From an uncultured Eubacterium sp. (GTDB lineage Bacteria; Bacillota; Clostridia; Lachnospirales; Lachnospiraceae): a stretch of 37,796 nt of DNA. Both the position numbers and the translations under genes were made by a program. The stretch spans positions 1 through 37,796 of the forward strand of contig CANDJC010000036.1 in NCBI GenBank assembly GCA_947384955.1. Reading direction: 5' to 3'. Below are positions 1 to 7,389 of the stretch, piece after piece. Below the pieces are notes generated by a model that saw only the letters and a list, made by a program, of their open reading frames with translations, did not search any database and was not told where the DNA came from. The number at the start of each line of letters is the position of its first letter. Positions within the stretch are counted from its first letter, which is position 1.

Positions 1-220
1 TTTCTGCGGCGGGGCTTGTGGCTGCGGACGGACCGGCGCCTGATGCCCTGGCGTTTCTGGCTGCTGAAAACAGTGGCACTGGCAGGCGCCTTTTGGGGAC
101 TTTAAAGTTTTATCGGGCTATAAGCAGTGTGTCCCCAAATCCTGTGTATTGAGCAGAAAACTAAGAACTTCCAGCTTTTTTCCAGAGTCACATCCCAGGG
201 AAAACCTTTCTCCATCCGGC
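1..220 (+). repeat. Hairpin repeat element E1, cut by the window start
   Basis: Right part of a non-coding element also present at 450-730, 25028-25308 and 26087-26365. By comparison with the 281-bp copies, about 60 bp are missing on the left. Visible are the internal stem GGCGCCTG/CAGGCGCC, the stem around GGGGAC/GTCCCC, the inner arm beginning GCAGAAAACTAAGAACTT, and the right end 190-220. That end differs from the other copies (it ends CCATCCGGC) and its partner lies outside the window. The sequence just after the element (TGACAGTGGC) recurs after E3 and, slightly changed, after E4. No open frame is conserved across the copies. Confidence 0.85.
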
Positions 221-449
221 TGACAGTGGCTGTTTTTACGTTTTAAATCCGTTTTTCAGCTTTTGGTCTGATTTTTGCAGTTTTGGAAGTTCCCAGCCTG
301 TCAGCAGTTCATTTTTCCTGCATTAAATCGCCAGTCACCATATTTCTCATTTTCCTCCCGGCATATACCCCTTTACATCCTATAAACTGCCAAATTACAT
401 CCTGCATCCAGACCGTAACCCCCTTCAAACCTGAATTCCGTCAAAAACA
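221..449. other. Spacer between convergent repeats E1 and E2; no gene seen
   Basis: These 229 bp separate two inverted copies of the repeat. The start (TGACAGTGGC, then GTTTTTACG) resembles the sequence after the inward end of E3, so the element family may carry a short conserved tail outside the paired ends. A 64-codon open frame crosses the spacer but has no ribosome binding site and runs into E2. I see no gene or promoter here. Confidence 0.5.
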
Positions 450-730
450 GCTGGATGGAGAAATTTTTTCCTTCTGATGTGACTCTGGAAAAAAGCTGAA
501 AGTTCTTAGTTTTCTGCTCAGTACCCAGGATTTGGGGACACACTGCTTCCAGCCCGATAAAACTTTAAAGTCCCCAAAAGGCGCCTGCCAGTGCCACTGC
601 TTACAACAGCCAGTAACGCCAGGGCATCAGGCGCCGGTCCGTCCGCAGCCACAAGCCCCGCCGCAGAAAACTTAGAACTTTCAGCTTTTTGGAAGCGGAA
701 CATCAGAAGGAAAAAATTTCTCCATCCAGC
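450..730 (-). repeat. Hairpin repeat element E2, complete (281 bp)
   Basis: Complete element in reverse orientation. Its ends, 450-480 and 700-730, are perfect 31-nt inverted repeats (GCTGGATGGAG at the outer edge, CTGATGT at the inner edge). They are followed inward by 37-nt imperfect arms that include matching GAAAGTTCT blocks on both sides. The centre holds the GGCGCCTG/CAGGCGCC stem and the TTTGGGGAC/GTCCCCAAA stem. Compared with E3 and E4, the ends carry substitutions that occur on both arms at once (GGATGG against GGAGGG, CTG against CGG). It lies downstream of the C-glycosidase-type operon and its terminator. It has no coding capacity. Confidence 0.9.
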
Positions 731-802
731 GTCCCACCGCCAATACCCCCCCCCAAAAAAAAGAAAAACCATCTCCCCCCAGCATCCACCGCCAATAACC
801 CT

Positions 803-838
803 CAAAAGGAGAAGTCTTTCATCCCGAAAAACTTCTCC
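803..838 (-). terminator. Rho-independent terminator of the C-glycosidase-type operon
   Basis: Read on the minus strand, GGAGAAGT pairs with ACTTCTCC across a loop that can extend the stem by three more pairs, followed by TTTT. It lies about 80 bp after the stop of the last operon gene (920). The 731-802 stretch next to it holds poly-C and poly-A runs and two copies of CCACCGCCAATA (about 50 bp apart) but no gene. Confidence 0.6.
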
Positions 839-919
839 CCCTGACCCTGGCTGAATCTTCCTAATATTTGAAAAAATTGTAAAAACAACAATAAAGAATC
901 CGAAATCCCCCGTCTCCGC

Positions 920-1975
920 CTAAGCATCAATCGCCCTTCTCAAAGCCTCCTGATGCCTGCGAACCTGTTCGATACTGTCAACACCCACATCCCGCAGATG
1001 CTCTCCGCCTTCATACTCAGAGCTTAAAAATCCCTGATACCCGGCCTTTTTAAACGCCTCCACAACCTCAGGAATCGCTACGGCTGTTTCTGTATAATCT
1101 TCATGCACATTATAAAATTTCGCATGCGTATGGAAAATATAATCAATATTATCAATAATATCCTGCGGCTCCGACCACGAATAAGTAAACGAAGCTCCCG
1201 CATAAGCCTTGTCCGCCGGGCCTGCGCCTGCTTTTTCTACCGCTTCCATCATCTCTTTCATTCCGTTCGCCATGCGGTATTCCATATTTGCCTTGCCAAG
1301 ATTTAAATCATATTTAATCTTAACAAATCCCTTTGCCAGCCTCTGCGCATAAGCATCATCCACGATTTTAATGCATTCTTCCGATGCGCCCTGTCTTCTT
1401 GCCTTATCCCTTAATACATCCGGGATATTTTTGCAAAAGATTCCCATATCCGGGATAAATCCAAAATGCTTTGTGCCGGTTTTATGAATCATTTCCATAT
1501 AACCGTCAGCCCAGCCGGAATTTAACGAAAACGGAGCATGTACCTCAAGCCCGATTTTTACATCCATTTGCGCTGCATAGTCCAGACTTCCTTCAATCAC
1601 ATCCATCGGTGTCGAAACAAGCGTGCGCAGATTTTTAAATCCAAGCATCGAAGCCAGCCGGATATCGCGTTTCATCATATTAATCTGCTCGCCTAATGAC
1701 AGCGTGCGGTTATCATAAATTTTATTTTCCAAAAACGCATCATAGCACGACGGCTCTAAATGATATTCATTTAACCAGCCAAACCACTGATCCCTGAATT
1801 CCTGCGTTTCAATCGGAAGCGGGAATCTGCGTATCATCTGTTCTGCCAAAAGCTCTACGCCTGTCGCTCCTGTCTTTGCCGTTTCCTCAAGACATCCTTT
1901 AAGGTCCAGCTTTCCGTCATAATACTCATCCTGATAGCTGTAAAGGGAAACGCTTCTTTTAATATCGTAACTCAT
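920..1975 (-). CDS. Sugar phosphate isomerase/epimerase-family TIM barrel, C-glycoside deglycosidase alpha-subunit type
   Basis: 351 aa. An AP-endonuclease-2-like TIM barrel with the metal-site pattern of the family. Numbered from the chosen start, the likely ligands are Glu144 (GLEVHAP), Asp176 (FIPDMG), His283 or His285 (FHTHAKF) and Glu320 (SSEYEGG), with His146 as a candidate general base. The gene directly upstream encodes a DUF6379 protein, the small subunit of C-glycoside deglycosidases. This pair, together with an oxidoreductase, is the arrangement of the puerarin-cleaving DgpB/DgpC and DfgA/DfgB systems, where the complex cleaves the C-C bond of 3-oxo-C-glucosides. The ATG at 1975 is chosen: AAGGAGG lies 7 nt upstream, whereas an in-frame TTG at 1981 touches that site. 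The DUF6379 stop codon overlaps the ribosome binding site, suggesting translational coupling. The exact substrate cannot be read from sequence. Confidence 0.8.
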   Translation of the reverse strand: MSYDIKRSVSLYSYQDEYYDGKLDLKGCLEETAKTGATGVELLAEQMIRRFPLPIETQEFRDQWFGWLNEYHLEPSCYDAFLENKIYDNRTLSLGEQINMMKRDIRLASMLGFKNLRTLVSTPMDVIEGSLDYAAQMDVKIGLEVHAPFSLNSGWADGYMEMIHKTGTKHFGFIPDMGIFCKNIPDVLRDKARRQGASEECIKIVDDAYAQRLAKGFVKIKYDLNLGKANMEYRMANGMKEMMEAVEKAGAGPADKAYAGASFTYSWSEPQDIIDNIDYIFHTHAKFYNVHEDYTETAVAIPEVVEAFKKAGYQGFLSSEYEGGEHLRDVGVDSIEQVRRHQEALRRAIDA

Positions 1976-1987
1976 GTCCAAACCTCC

Positions 1988-2383
1988 TTAAACGATTTCG
2001 AAATCTGCTTCACATAAAGCTTCTGTCTGGAACGGCATATAAGACGGTGCGATAATCTGCATAGCCTTAATATGGTGTTTTCCCTTTGCCAGTCCGCCTT
2101 CTTTCATGACAGAGACTGCTGCATAATCTCCAAACTCCCAGCGGTAATCGGAATCTACCACTGTGCGCATCTCTTCGAGCGTAAATGTCTCGCCGTTTAC
2201 CGTAAAGCGGATATCTTCTCTCGCTGCATCCTCGCCGTCTACATTCACCTGGATATCACGCACAATTGATAACGTAAAGCCGCGGTAATACTGCGCTTTA
2301 AACTGGAATTCATATCCGATTACTTTCCCGTCTTTTTCAATATTGCGAAAACCGTCCGGGTTATAAATCTGTCTTGCACCCAT
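1988..2383 (-). CDS. DUF6379 protein, C-glycoside deglycosidase beta-subunit type
   Basis: 131 aa, the usual size of the family, with no signal peptide or membrane segment. The sequence is beta-rich (for example RGFTLSIVRDIQVNVDG and EEMRTVVDSDYRWEFGDYA) and matches what I know of DUF6379 proteins, the small beta subunit packed against the TIM-barrel subunit in gut C-glycoside deglycosidases. Start ATG has TAAGGAGG 6-7 nt upstream. The gene directly precedes the alpha-subunit-type gene, so the two are probably made in equal amounts. The 165-bp gap upstream holds a 12-bp palindrome (2420-2431) and a GACAG/CTGTC dyad but no clear promoter. In the known enzymes this subunit is needed for activity or stability of the complex; that role is inferred here. 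Confidence 0.8.
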   Translation of the reverse strand: MGARQIYNPDGFRNIEKDGKVIGYEFQFKAQYYRGFTLSIVRDIQVNVDGEDAAREDIRFTVNGETFTLEEMRTVVDSDYRWEFGDYAAVSVMKEGGLAKGKHHIKAMQIIAPSYMPFQTEALCEADFEIV

Positions 2384-2548
2384 CTTTTCCTCCTTAACAG
2401 CGTGAAAAGATATCCAAAAGGCACTGGTGCCCGTATGTATGACAGTCTGTCAGTCTCTCCCCGCCTTTTGCATATCTTTCCTGCTTCCCATATCTTTTAT
2501 CTGTTTTCTGACGATAAATATTCTAAAAAATTTCCTGATTTAATCTGA

Positions 2549-3661
2549 TTAATCAAAGAAAACTTCCTTGCCGGTTTCTGCTGATTTATAAATAGCTTCC
2601 AGAATCTGTGTTACAACAAATGCCTGTTCCGGTTTTACAAGCGGGTCGGTATCGTTAATAATCGCGTTCAGCCACTGTTCCTGTTCGCGTACTGCTTCTG
2701 CTGCTGCGCCGCCTTCAAAGAAATCTACCACGCCTGCAGGAGAGATGGTCTTTTCCATCAGCTGATTGTGCTCTACGGTATTGTAAATCAGTTCATCCTG
2801 CGGATAGCTGCCGCCATGGTGAATTTCTGCGCCTGCTTTTGTACCGCACAGTGTTGTAGATGCTTCCATGGATTTTAATACATTTAATGCCCAGGATGCT
2901 TCCAGGAAAATCGTTGCGCCGTTTTTCATTTTTACAAGGCCGAATGCGGAATCTTCTACTTCAAAGGTCTTAGGGTCCCAAGGTCCGAATACATTTCCTT
3001 CCGGCCCGTTTTCCTGACGTCCGAGCTTATAAAATACCTGGCCGGATACGGAAGCCGGTTCGTAGTTGTTCATCATCCACAGTGTAATATCCAGCGCATG
3101 TGTTCCGATATCGATTAACGGACCGCCGCCCTGCAGTGCTTTGTTCGGGAATACGCCCCAGGTCGGAACCGCTCTTCTGCGCAGCGCGTGTGCTTTTGCA
3201 AAATAAATCTCGCCAAGCTCGCCTGCTTCACAGGAAGCGTGCAGGGTCTGTGTATCGTCACGCAGACGGTTCTGGTATCCGATGGTAAATTTCTTGCCGG
3301 ATTTTTTCCATGCATCCAGCATCTTGTTTGCATCTTCCGTATTATGTGCCATTGGCTTTTCGCACATAACATGCTTGCCGGCTTCAAATGCTGCAACTGT
3401 AATCGGGCAGTGTGCTACGTTTGGCGTGCATACATGAACAACGTCGATTTCGATGCCCGTATCTGCTAACATTTCTTTGTAATCCGTATAAACCTTTGCA
3501 TTTTCTGCGCCGTACTCTCTGGCTGCCTTTTCGGCACGTTCCGGAATAATATCGCAGAATGCGACCATTTCAGCTTTGTCTGCCTGTGTCTTAATCGAAG
3601 GCATATGTTTCTGGTTTGCAATACCGCCGCATCCTACAATTGCGATTTTTAATTTTCCCAT
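2549..3661 (-). CDS. Gfo/Idh/MocA-family oxidoreductase, probable sugar C3 oxidase of the cluster
   Basis: 370 aa. The N-terminal Rossmann fold shows GCGGIA at residues 10-15 for NAD(P) binding. The family motif EKPMAHN places the catalytic Lys at 102. The C-terminal substrate domain has GGGPLIDIGTHALD, with Asp184 and His188 as the usual catalytic or substrate contacts. In puerarin metabolism the related DgpA oxidises the glucose C3 hydroxyl to a ketone, the step that makes the C-C bond cleavable. The same role is likely here because the deglycosidase-type subunit pair lies immediately downstream. Start ATG has AAAAGGAG upstream. A role on another sugar or inositol is possible. Confidence 0.85.
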   Translation of the reverse strand: MGKLKIAIVGCGGIANQKHMPSIKTQADKAEMVAFCDIIPERAEKAAREYGAENAKVYTDYKEMLADTGIEIDVVHVCTPNVAHCPITVAAFEAGKHVMCEKPMAHNTEDANKMLDAWKKSGKKFTIGYQNRLRDDTQTLHASCEAGELGEIYFAKAHALRRRAVPTWGVFPNKALQGGGPLIDIGTHALDITLWMMNNYEPASVSGQVFYKLGRQENGPEGNVFGPWDPKTFEVEDSAFGLVKMKNGATIFLEASWALNVLKSMEASTTLCGTKAGAEIHHGGSYPQDELIYNTVEHNQLMEKTISPAGVVDFFEGGAAAEAVREQEQWLNAIINDTDPLVKPEQAFVVTQILEAIYKSAETGKEVFFD

Positions 3662-3720
3662 GATTTTTTCTCCTTTTATCTAACTTTTAACTATTTAAAT
3701 TATTGCTCAAAATCCGTCTG

Positions 3721-4641
3721 CTAAATAACAAACTGACGCAGATATTTCTGGCTTAATACAAGAGACGCTTCGACTCTTTCCTTCGAGCCTTCAAACGCTT
3801 TGTCTTCGATTTCAATACAGGTGCATCCCTCATAGCCGATATCCGTCAGCGCCGATACATATTTTCCCCAGTCCACATCGCCAAGGCCCGGCAGCTTCGG
3901 CGACATAAAATCAAGCGGATATGCCATAATGCCGCAGTCATTCAGACGGTCCGGATATACCTTGATGTCTTTGTAGTGCACATGGAAAATCCTGTCTTTA
4001 AACTCATAAATCGGGCGGATATAGTCAATCATCTGCCATACAAAATGGGACGGGTCGTAATTAATTCCCAGACTGTCGCTGCCGACGATTTCAAATACTT
4101 TTCTCCAGATTTTCGGCGTTGTCATCAGGTTCTGCCCGCCCGGCCACTGGTCAGGGCCAAATAACATCGGGCAGTTTTCGATTGCCACTTTTACATCCTG
4201 TTCCTCGGCCAGTTTCATAATCGGAGGCCAGATTTCCTTTACCAGCTCCAGGTTTTCTTCTACTGTTTTGGTCTGGTCTCTGCCGATAAACGTGGTAACC
4301 ATGCCGATGCCCAGCTTATGGCTTGCCTTAATCAGATTTTTTAAATGTGTGACAGCTGCTTCGCGTTTTTCCAAATCGCCGTCCATTGTGTTTGGATAAT
4401 AAGCAAGCGAAGAAATCTGTACGCCTTTTTCTTTGCTGTAATCCAGAATATGCTTTGCATAGGTATCGTCTTCCAATACCCGTTCCGCGTCAATATGGCT
4501 GACCCCTGCATATCTGCGCTCTGCCTTTCCCTTCGGCCAGCAGGCTGCCTCTACGCATTCAAACCCATGCTCTGACGCAAAATCCATCATTTCTTCGTAA
4601 GTCCATGTGTCCAGAATGGCGCTTACAAATCCTAACTTCAT
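3721..4641 (-). CDS. Second sugar phosphate isomerase/epimerase-family TIM barrel
   Basis: 306 aa, AP-endonuclease-2-like TIM barrel. The divalent metal site of this family is visible as Glu155 (VAIENCP), Asp196 (NYDPSHF), His222 (FHVHYKD) and Glu277 (CIEIED). It differs from the 351-aa paralogue in length and loops and is not directly beside the DUF6379 gene. It may act on the oxidised sugar released by C-C cleavage or interconvert 3-keto sugars. This is inference from position; the family also includes tagatose/psicose epimerases and inosose-metabolising enzymes. Start ATG has GAAGGAGG upstream. The next upstream gene is the transporter, 110 bp away. Confidence 0.75.
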   Translation of the reverse strand: MKLGFVSAILDTWTYEEMMDFASEHGFECVEAACWPKGKAERRYAGVSHIDAERVLEDDTYAKHILDYSKEKGVQISSLAYYPNTMDGDLEKREAAVTHLKNLIKASHKLGIGMVTTFIGRDQTKTVEENLELVKEIWPPIMKLAEEQDVKVAIENCPMLFGPDQWPGGQNLMTTPKIWRKVFEIVGSDSLGINYDPSHFVWQMIDYIRPIYEFKDRIFHVHYKDIKVYPDRLNDCGIMAYPLDFMSPKLPGLGDVDWGKYVSALTDIGYEGCTCIEIEDKAFEGSKERVEASLVLSQKYLRQFVI

Positions 4642-4751
4642 ATACAGTAACCTCCTTCGTATCTTTTTTTAAATGTGGTTCTGATTCTCCTATACTTTTT
4701 TCGGCAGAAATCCGGTTTTCAGCCAGCTGTTTTAAAACTGCTTTTCTTTTA

Positions 4752-6116
4752 TTATTTTTTCTGACTGCGTATTCTGAGACGTTCTCTTACGCCTTCCATA
4801 TAGCCAGGCTCATCCAGCTTATAAAGCCACAGCGGAATGATACCGATAAAGAATACAATGCCCGGCAGAAGGTTTGCTGCTAAATTAATTCCGGTCTGGA
4901 CAGTCGGTGTAATTTCTCCGCCTCCGACATATCCGAATGCGCCCATAACTAATAAAAATGCAGAGTTTGCAACCGCGGTAGCGATTTTAATCGCCGTGCC
5001 CTGGAAAGAGAATGCCATGCCGTCATTACGGATGCCGTGTTTATCATCAAAATCATCAATGGCATCTACCATCATGCCGGCACCGCACGGACCTGCAATA
5101 TAGCCGCTGCCGTAAATAATCATGCACAGGAAGTTAAACGGTATGCTTGTCGTCGGCCCGAAATACATTAAAACAAGAGCCCCGCCCTGAATAATCATGG
5201 ATATAATGGCGGTTTTTCGTTTTCCTAACTTGTCAACAACCATTGGCGCAAACGGCATTACAAGTGTTCCGACCGCCATCTGCATCATCATAAATACCGA
5301 TATCAGTTCATAGTTTCCTACACAGTGCATATAGAAAAATACCGCCACGGAAATACGTCCGAGAATGCCAAACATATTAAAAAATGAATAACCCATCGCG
5401 CAAATCAGGTTTCTGTTGCGAAATACCAGCTTCAGCCCTTCGCTGACCTTGCCCTGGTCTTTCTTTTCTACCGTAATCTGCTCCTTGGACATAATTGCAA
5501 CCGCCCAGAACATCGGCAGTGCAGCGACTGCCAGAATAAACGCCGTTCCCTGGTAGCCTGCTGCTTCATCGCCTTTTCCAACCCACTTTACAAGGTTCAT
5601 TACGGAAAGATTTAAAATAATCTGCCCGATTGTCATTCCCATCATCTGAGCTGCATTCAGCTTGTTGATTTCCTTCGGGTCACGCGTCATAACAGCCGGA
5701 AGCGCCAGATACGGTACATTCGTCACCGTATATGCCATTCCAAGTCCGATATATGTAACATAAGCATAAACCAGCTTTCCGGTACTGCTAAATCCCGGCA
5801 CCGTAAACGTCAGGATTGTAAAGATAACAAGGAAAACAGCACCGACAAAAATATACGGCCGGAAGCGTCCCCATCTGGTATGCGTACGTTCCATCAGCGT
5901 TCCCATCATCGGATCATTGATACCGTCCCATACTTTAGCGACAAGCATCAGCAGCGCAACAGCCCCGACTCCAAGTCCGAATACATCCGTATAGAAAATC
6001 GAAAGATATGTACCAACCATGGTCCAGGACAGCTGCGAAGCAAAATTTCCCATGCCATACACGACATAATTCGCAAATGTCAGCGGCTTTGTTCCATATT
6101 TATTTAATTCACTCAT
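4752..6116 (-). CDS. GPH-family glycoside:cation symporter (MFS)
   Basis: 454 aa, about twelve hydrophobic segments. The N-terminal part has the hallmarks of the MelB-like GPH family: FYTDVFGL in helix 2 with a membrane Asp, and WDGINDPMMGTLMERT followed by RWGRFRPYI in the first cytoplasmic loop. Family members import glycosides, pentosides or hexuronides with Na+ or H+. Its place among the C-glycosidase-type genes suggests uptake of the intact C-glycoside, which would then be oxidised and cleaved inside the cell; none of the cluster enzymes has a signal peptide. Start ATG has TTGGAGGAG upstream, and the flavoprotein gene ends 52 bp before it. Confidence 0.85.
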   Translation of the reverse strand: MSELNKYGTKPLTFANYVVYGMGNFASQLSWTMVGTYLSIFYTDVFGLGVGAVALLMLVAKVWDGINDPMMGTLMERTHTRWGRFRPYIFVGAVFLVIFTILTFTVPGFSSTGKLVYAYVTYIGLGMAYTVTNVPYLALPAVMTRDPKEINKLNAAQMMGMTIGQIILNLSVMNLVKWVGKGDEAAGYQGTAFILAVAALPMFWAVAIMSKEQITVEKKDQGKVSEGLKLVFRNRNLICAMGYSFFNMFGILGRISVAVFFYMHCVGNYELISVFMMMQMAVGTLVMPFAPMVVDKLGKRKTAIISMIIQGGALVLMYFGPTTSIPFNFLCMIIYGSGYIAGPCGAGMMVDAIDDFDDKHGIRNDGMAFSFQGTAIKIATAVANSAFLLVMGAFGYVGGGEITPTVQTGINLAANLLPGIVFFIGIIPLWLYKLDEPGYMEGVRERLRIRSQKK

Positions 6117-6168
6117 AACTCCTCCAAATTTTTATAACTGCCAGCTGCCTTAGATATGCAAAAACCTG

Positions 6169-7131
6169 TTACATGCCGGCAATGGTATCTTCAAACTTCT
6201 CGTATTTTTCCATCATCTTTGGCAGTGTATCTTTGGCTGCGGTAAGCTTCGGCACACAGACAGTAATCATATTCTGGATTTCATTGTAATGCTCGTAAAT
6301 GCCGATATTTGTATTTCTTGCGCGTGCAATTTCTTTTTCGGACCAGTTCACTTTTACCTTGTCGCCTTCTATCGACATATCGCCCCAGATACCGCAGATC
6401 GGGCATTCTACTTTTGTCGTGCCGTTCATGCTCAGCAGGGAATTATGGCATACCGGACATACGCCGTCGTCTCCGCTCCATGCAGTTACTTCCTCATACG
6501 GCTTGCCGAGCGCCTGTGCGACTGTGCGTCCGAGGTCTGCGCATTTATCCATCAAAGCCTGGTCAAATAATGGATGCCCGGTACGTCCCTGGTCGTATGC
6601 GTCCACATGGCCTACGCATTTCATGCAGAAAGAAAAGCTGAATAAATCCAGCATCGGCAGTCCTAACGATACCCAGTTATGTGTCTGCGCCCCTCCTACT
6701 GAAATATAGCCTGTATAACGGTCTTTAAAATATCTTGGGTCTAATTCCGGTTTGCCTGCTTCTTTACGTTTCTTATTCTCTTCGATTAAAGCTGCCCTGT
6801 CATGCGAAGGGCCGAAACGGTCTACAAAATTTTTAAACTGCCCAACGATGCCTACCGCATAAACCGGAGCCGCAATAATAATGCCGTCCGCATCCAGGCA
6901 GGCTTCTTCCAGAATATGGTAATCATCCTTCATACAGCAGTGAATCTCTGTCTCTCCCTTATCCCGCAGGCGGCTGCAGTAATCACATGCCCGGCAGTGC
7001 CCGATATTCATGCGTACCGTATTAATAAACTCCACATCAGCCCCTGCCGCTTTTGCTGCAAACAGCGCTTCCTTCACCAAAACATCACTGCGCTGATTCC
7101 TTCTCCCGAAAGAAATTCCTAAAACTTTCAT
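6169..7131 (-). CDS. Flavodoxin-fold NAD(P)H:FMN reductase-like protein with Cys cluster and zinc ribbon
   Basis: 320 aa. The N-terminus (MKVLGISFGRRNQRSD) is the flavodoxin/FMN-reductase phosphate loop. Residues 46-66 carry C-x2-C-x2-C-x12-C-C followed by MKDD. This resembles the compact cysteine motif of iron-sulfur flavoproteins (CX2CX2CX4-7C), although the last gap is longer, so a [4Fe-4S] cluster is possible but uncertain. Residues 225-246 form a zinc ribbon (CPVC and CPIC). It is the first gene of the operon, with AAAAAGGAGGA before the ATG. A role in electron transfer, such as reoxidising the dehydrogenase cofactor or reducing the aglycone or keto-sugar, is inference. The flavodoxin fold itself is clear. 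Confidence 0.75.
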   Translation of the reverse strand: MKVLGISFGRRNQRSDVLVKEALFAAKAAGADVEFINTVRMNIGHCRACDYCSRLRDKGETEIHCCMKDDYHILEEACLDADGIIIAAPVYAVGIVGQFKNFVDRFGPSHDRAALIEENKKRKEAGKPELDPRYFKDRYTGYISVGGAQTHNWVSLGLPMLDLFSFSFCMKCVGHVDAYDQGRTGHPLFDQALMDKCADLGRTVAQALGKPYEEVTAWSGDDGVCPVCHNSLLSMNGTTKVECPICGIWGDMSIEGDKVKVNWSEKEIARARNTNIGIYEHYNEIQNMITVCVPKLTAAKDTLPKMMEKYEKFEDTIAGM

Positions 7132-7290
7132 GTTGTTCCTCCTTTTTCCTTTGCTATCACAGCAAGCTTGCCTGTCTGAATGCCTGCTGAACGCGCTCTT
7201 TCTTTGTATCTCTAATTTACACCATCCCGCGTGTTCTGGCTTTCGTTTCTATTGCCACTTACACATCCATTATTTGCCTTGTTTTTCGTC
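7132..7290 (-). promoter_or_regulatory. Leader region of the C-glycosidase-type operon with a 10-bp palindrome
   Basis: The first operon gene must be transcribed from this 159-bp stretch unless BlaR1 transcripts read through the terminator at 7291-7341. It holds GCAAGCTTGC (7162-7171), a perfect palindrome about 30 bp before the start codon and a candidate operator. I found no convincing -35/-10 pair, which would fit an activator-dependent promoter. No regulator gene lies in the cluster itself. Confidence 0.3.
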
Positions 7291-7341
7291 AAAAAAACAA
7301 AGAAAGCAAAAATTATAGGATAATTTTTGCTTTCTTTGTTT
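7291..7341 (-). terminator. AT-rich rho-independent terminator after the blaR1-like gene
   Basis: A perfect 22-bp inverted repeat (7295-7316 and 7320-7341) with a 3-nt loop, beginning AAACAAAGAAAGC. On the minus strand it is followed directly by a T run, about 50 bp after the stop at 7390. The stem has few G/C pairs, so its strength comes from length. On the plus strand there is no T tail. Confidence 0.7.
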
Positions 7342-7389
7342 CAAATGGCATCCTTAAATCACTGCCGCTTTCCATATCTGTTTCCTTTT

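Noticed and set aside
1-730. Insertion sequence with transposase
   Set aside because: The inverted ends resemble IS ends, but no transposase reading frame lies in or between the copies. They are better described as non-coding elements.
518-854. Open frames on both strands across repeat E2 and its flank, and similar ones across E3 and E4
   Set aside because: They result from the GC-rich repeat; the frames run through the hairpin arms, lack ribosome sites and are not kept as proteins between copies.
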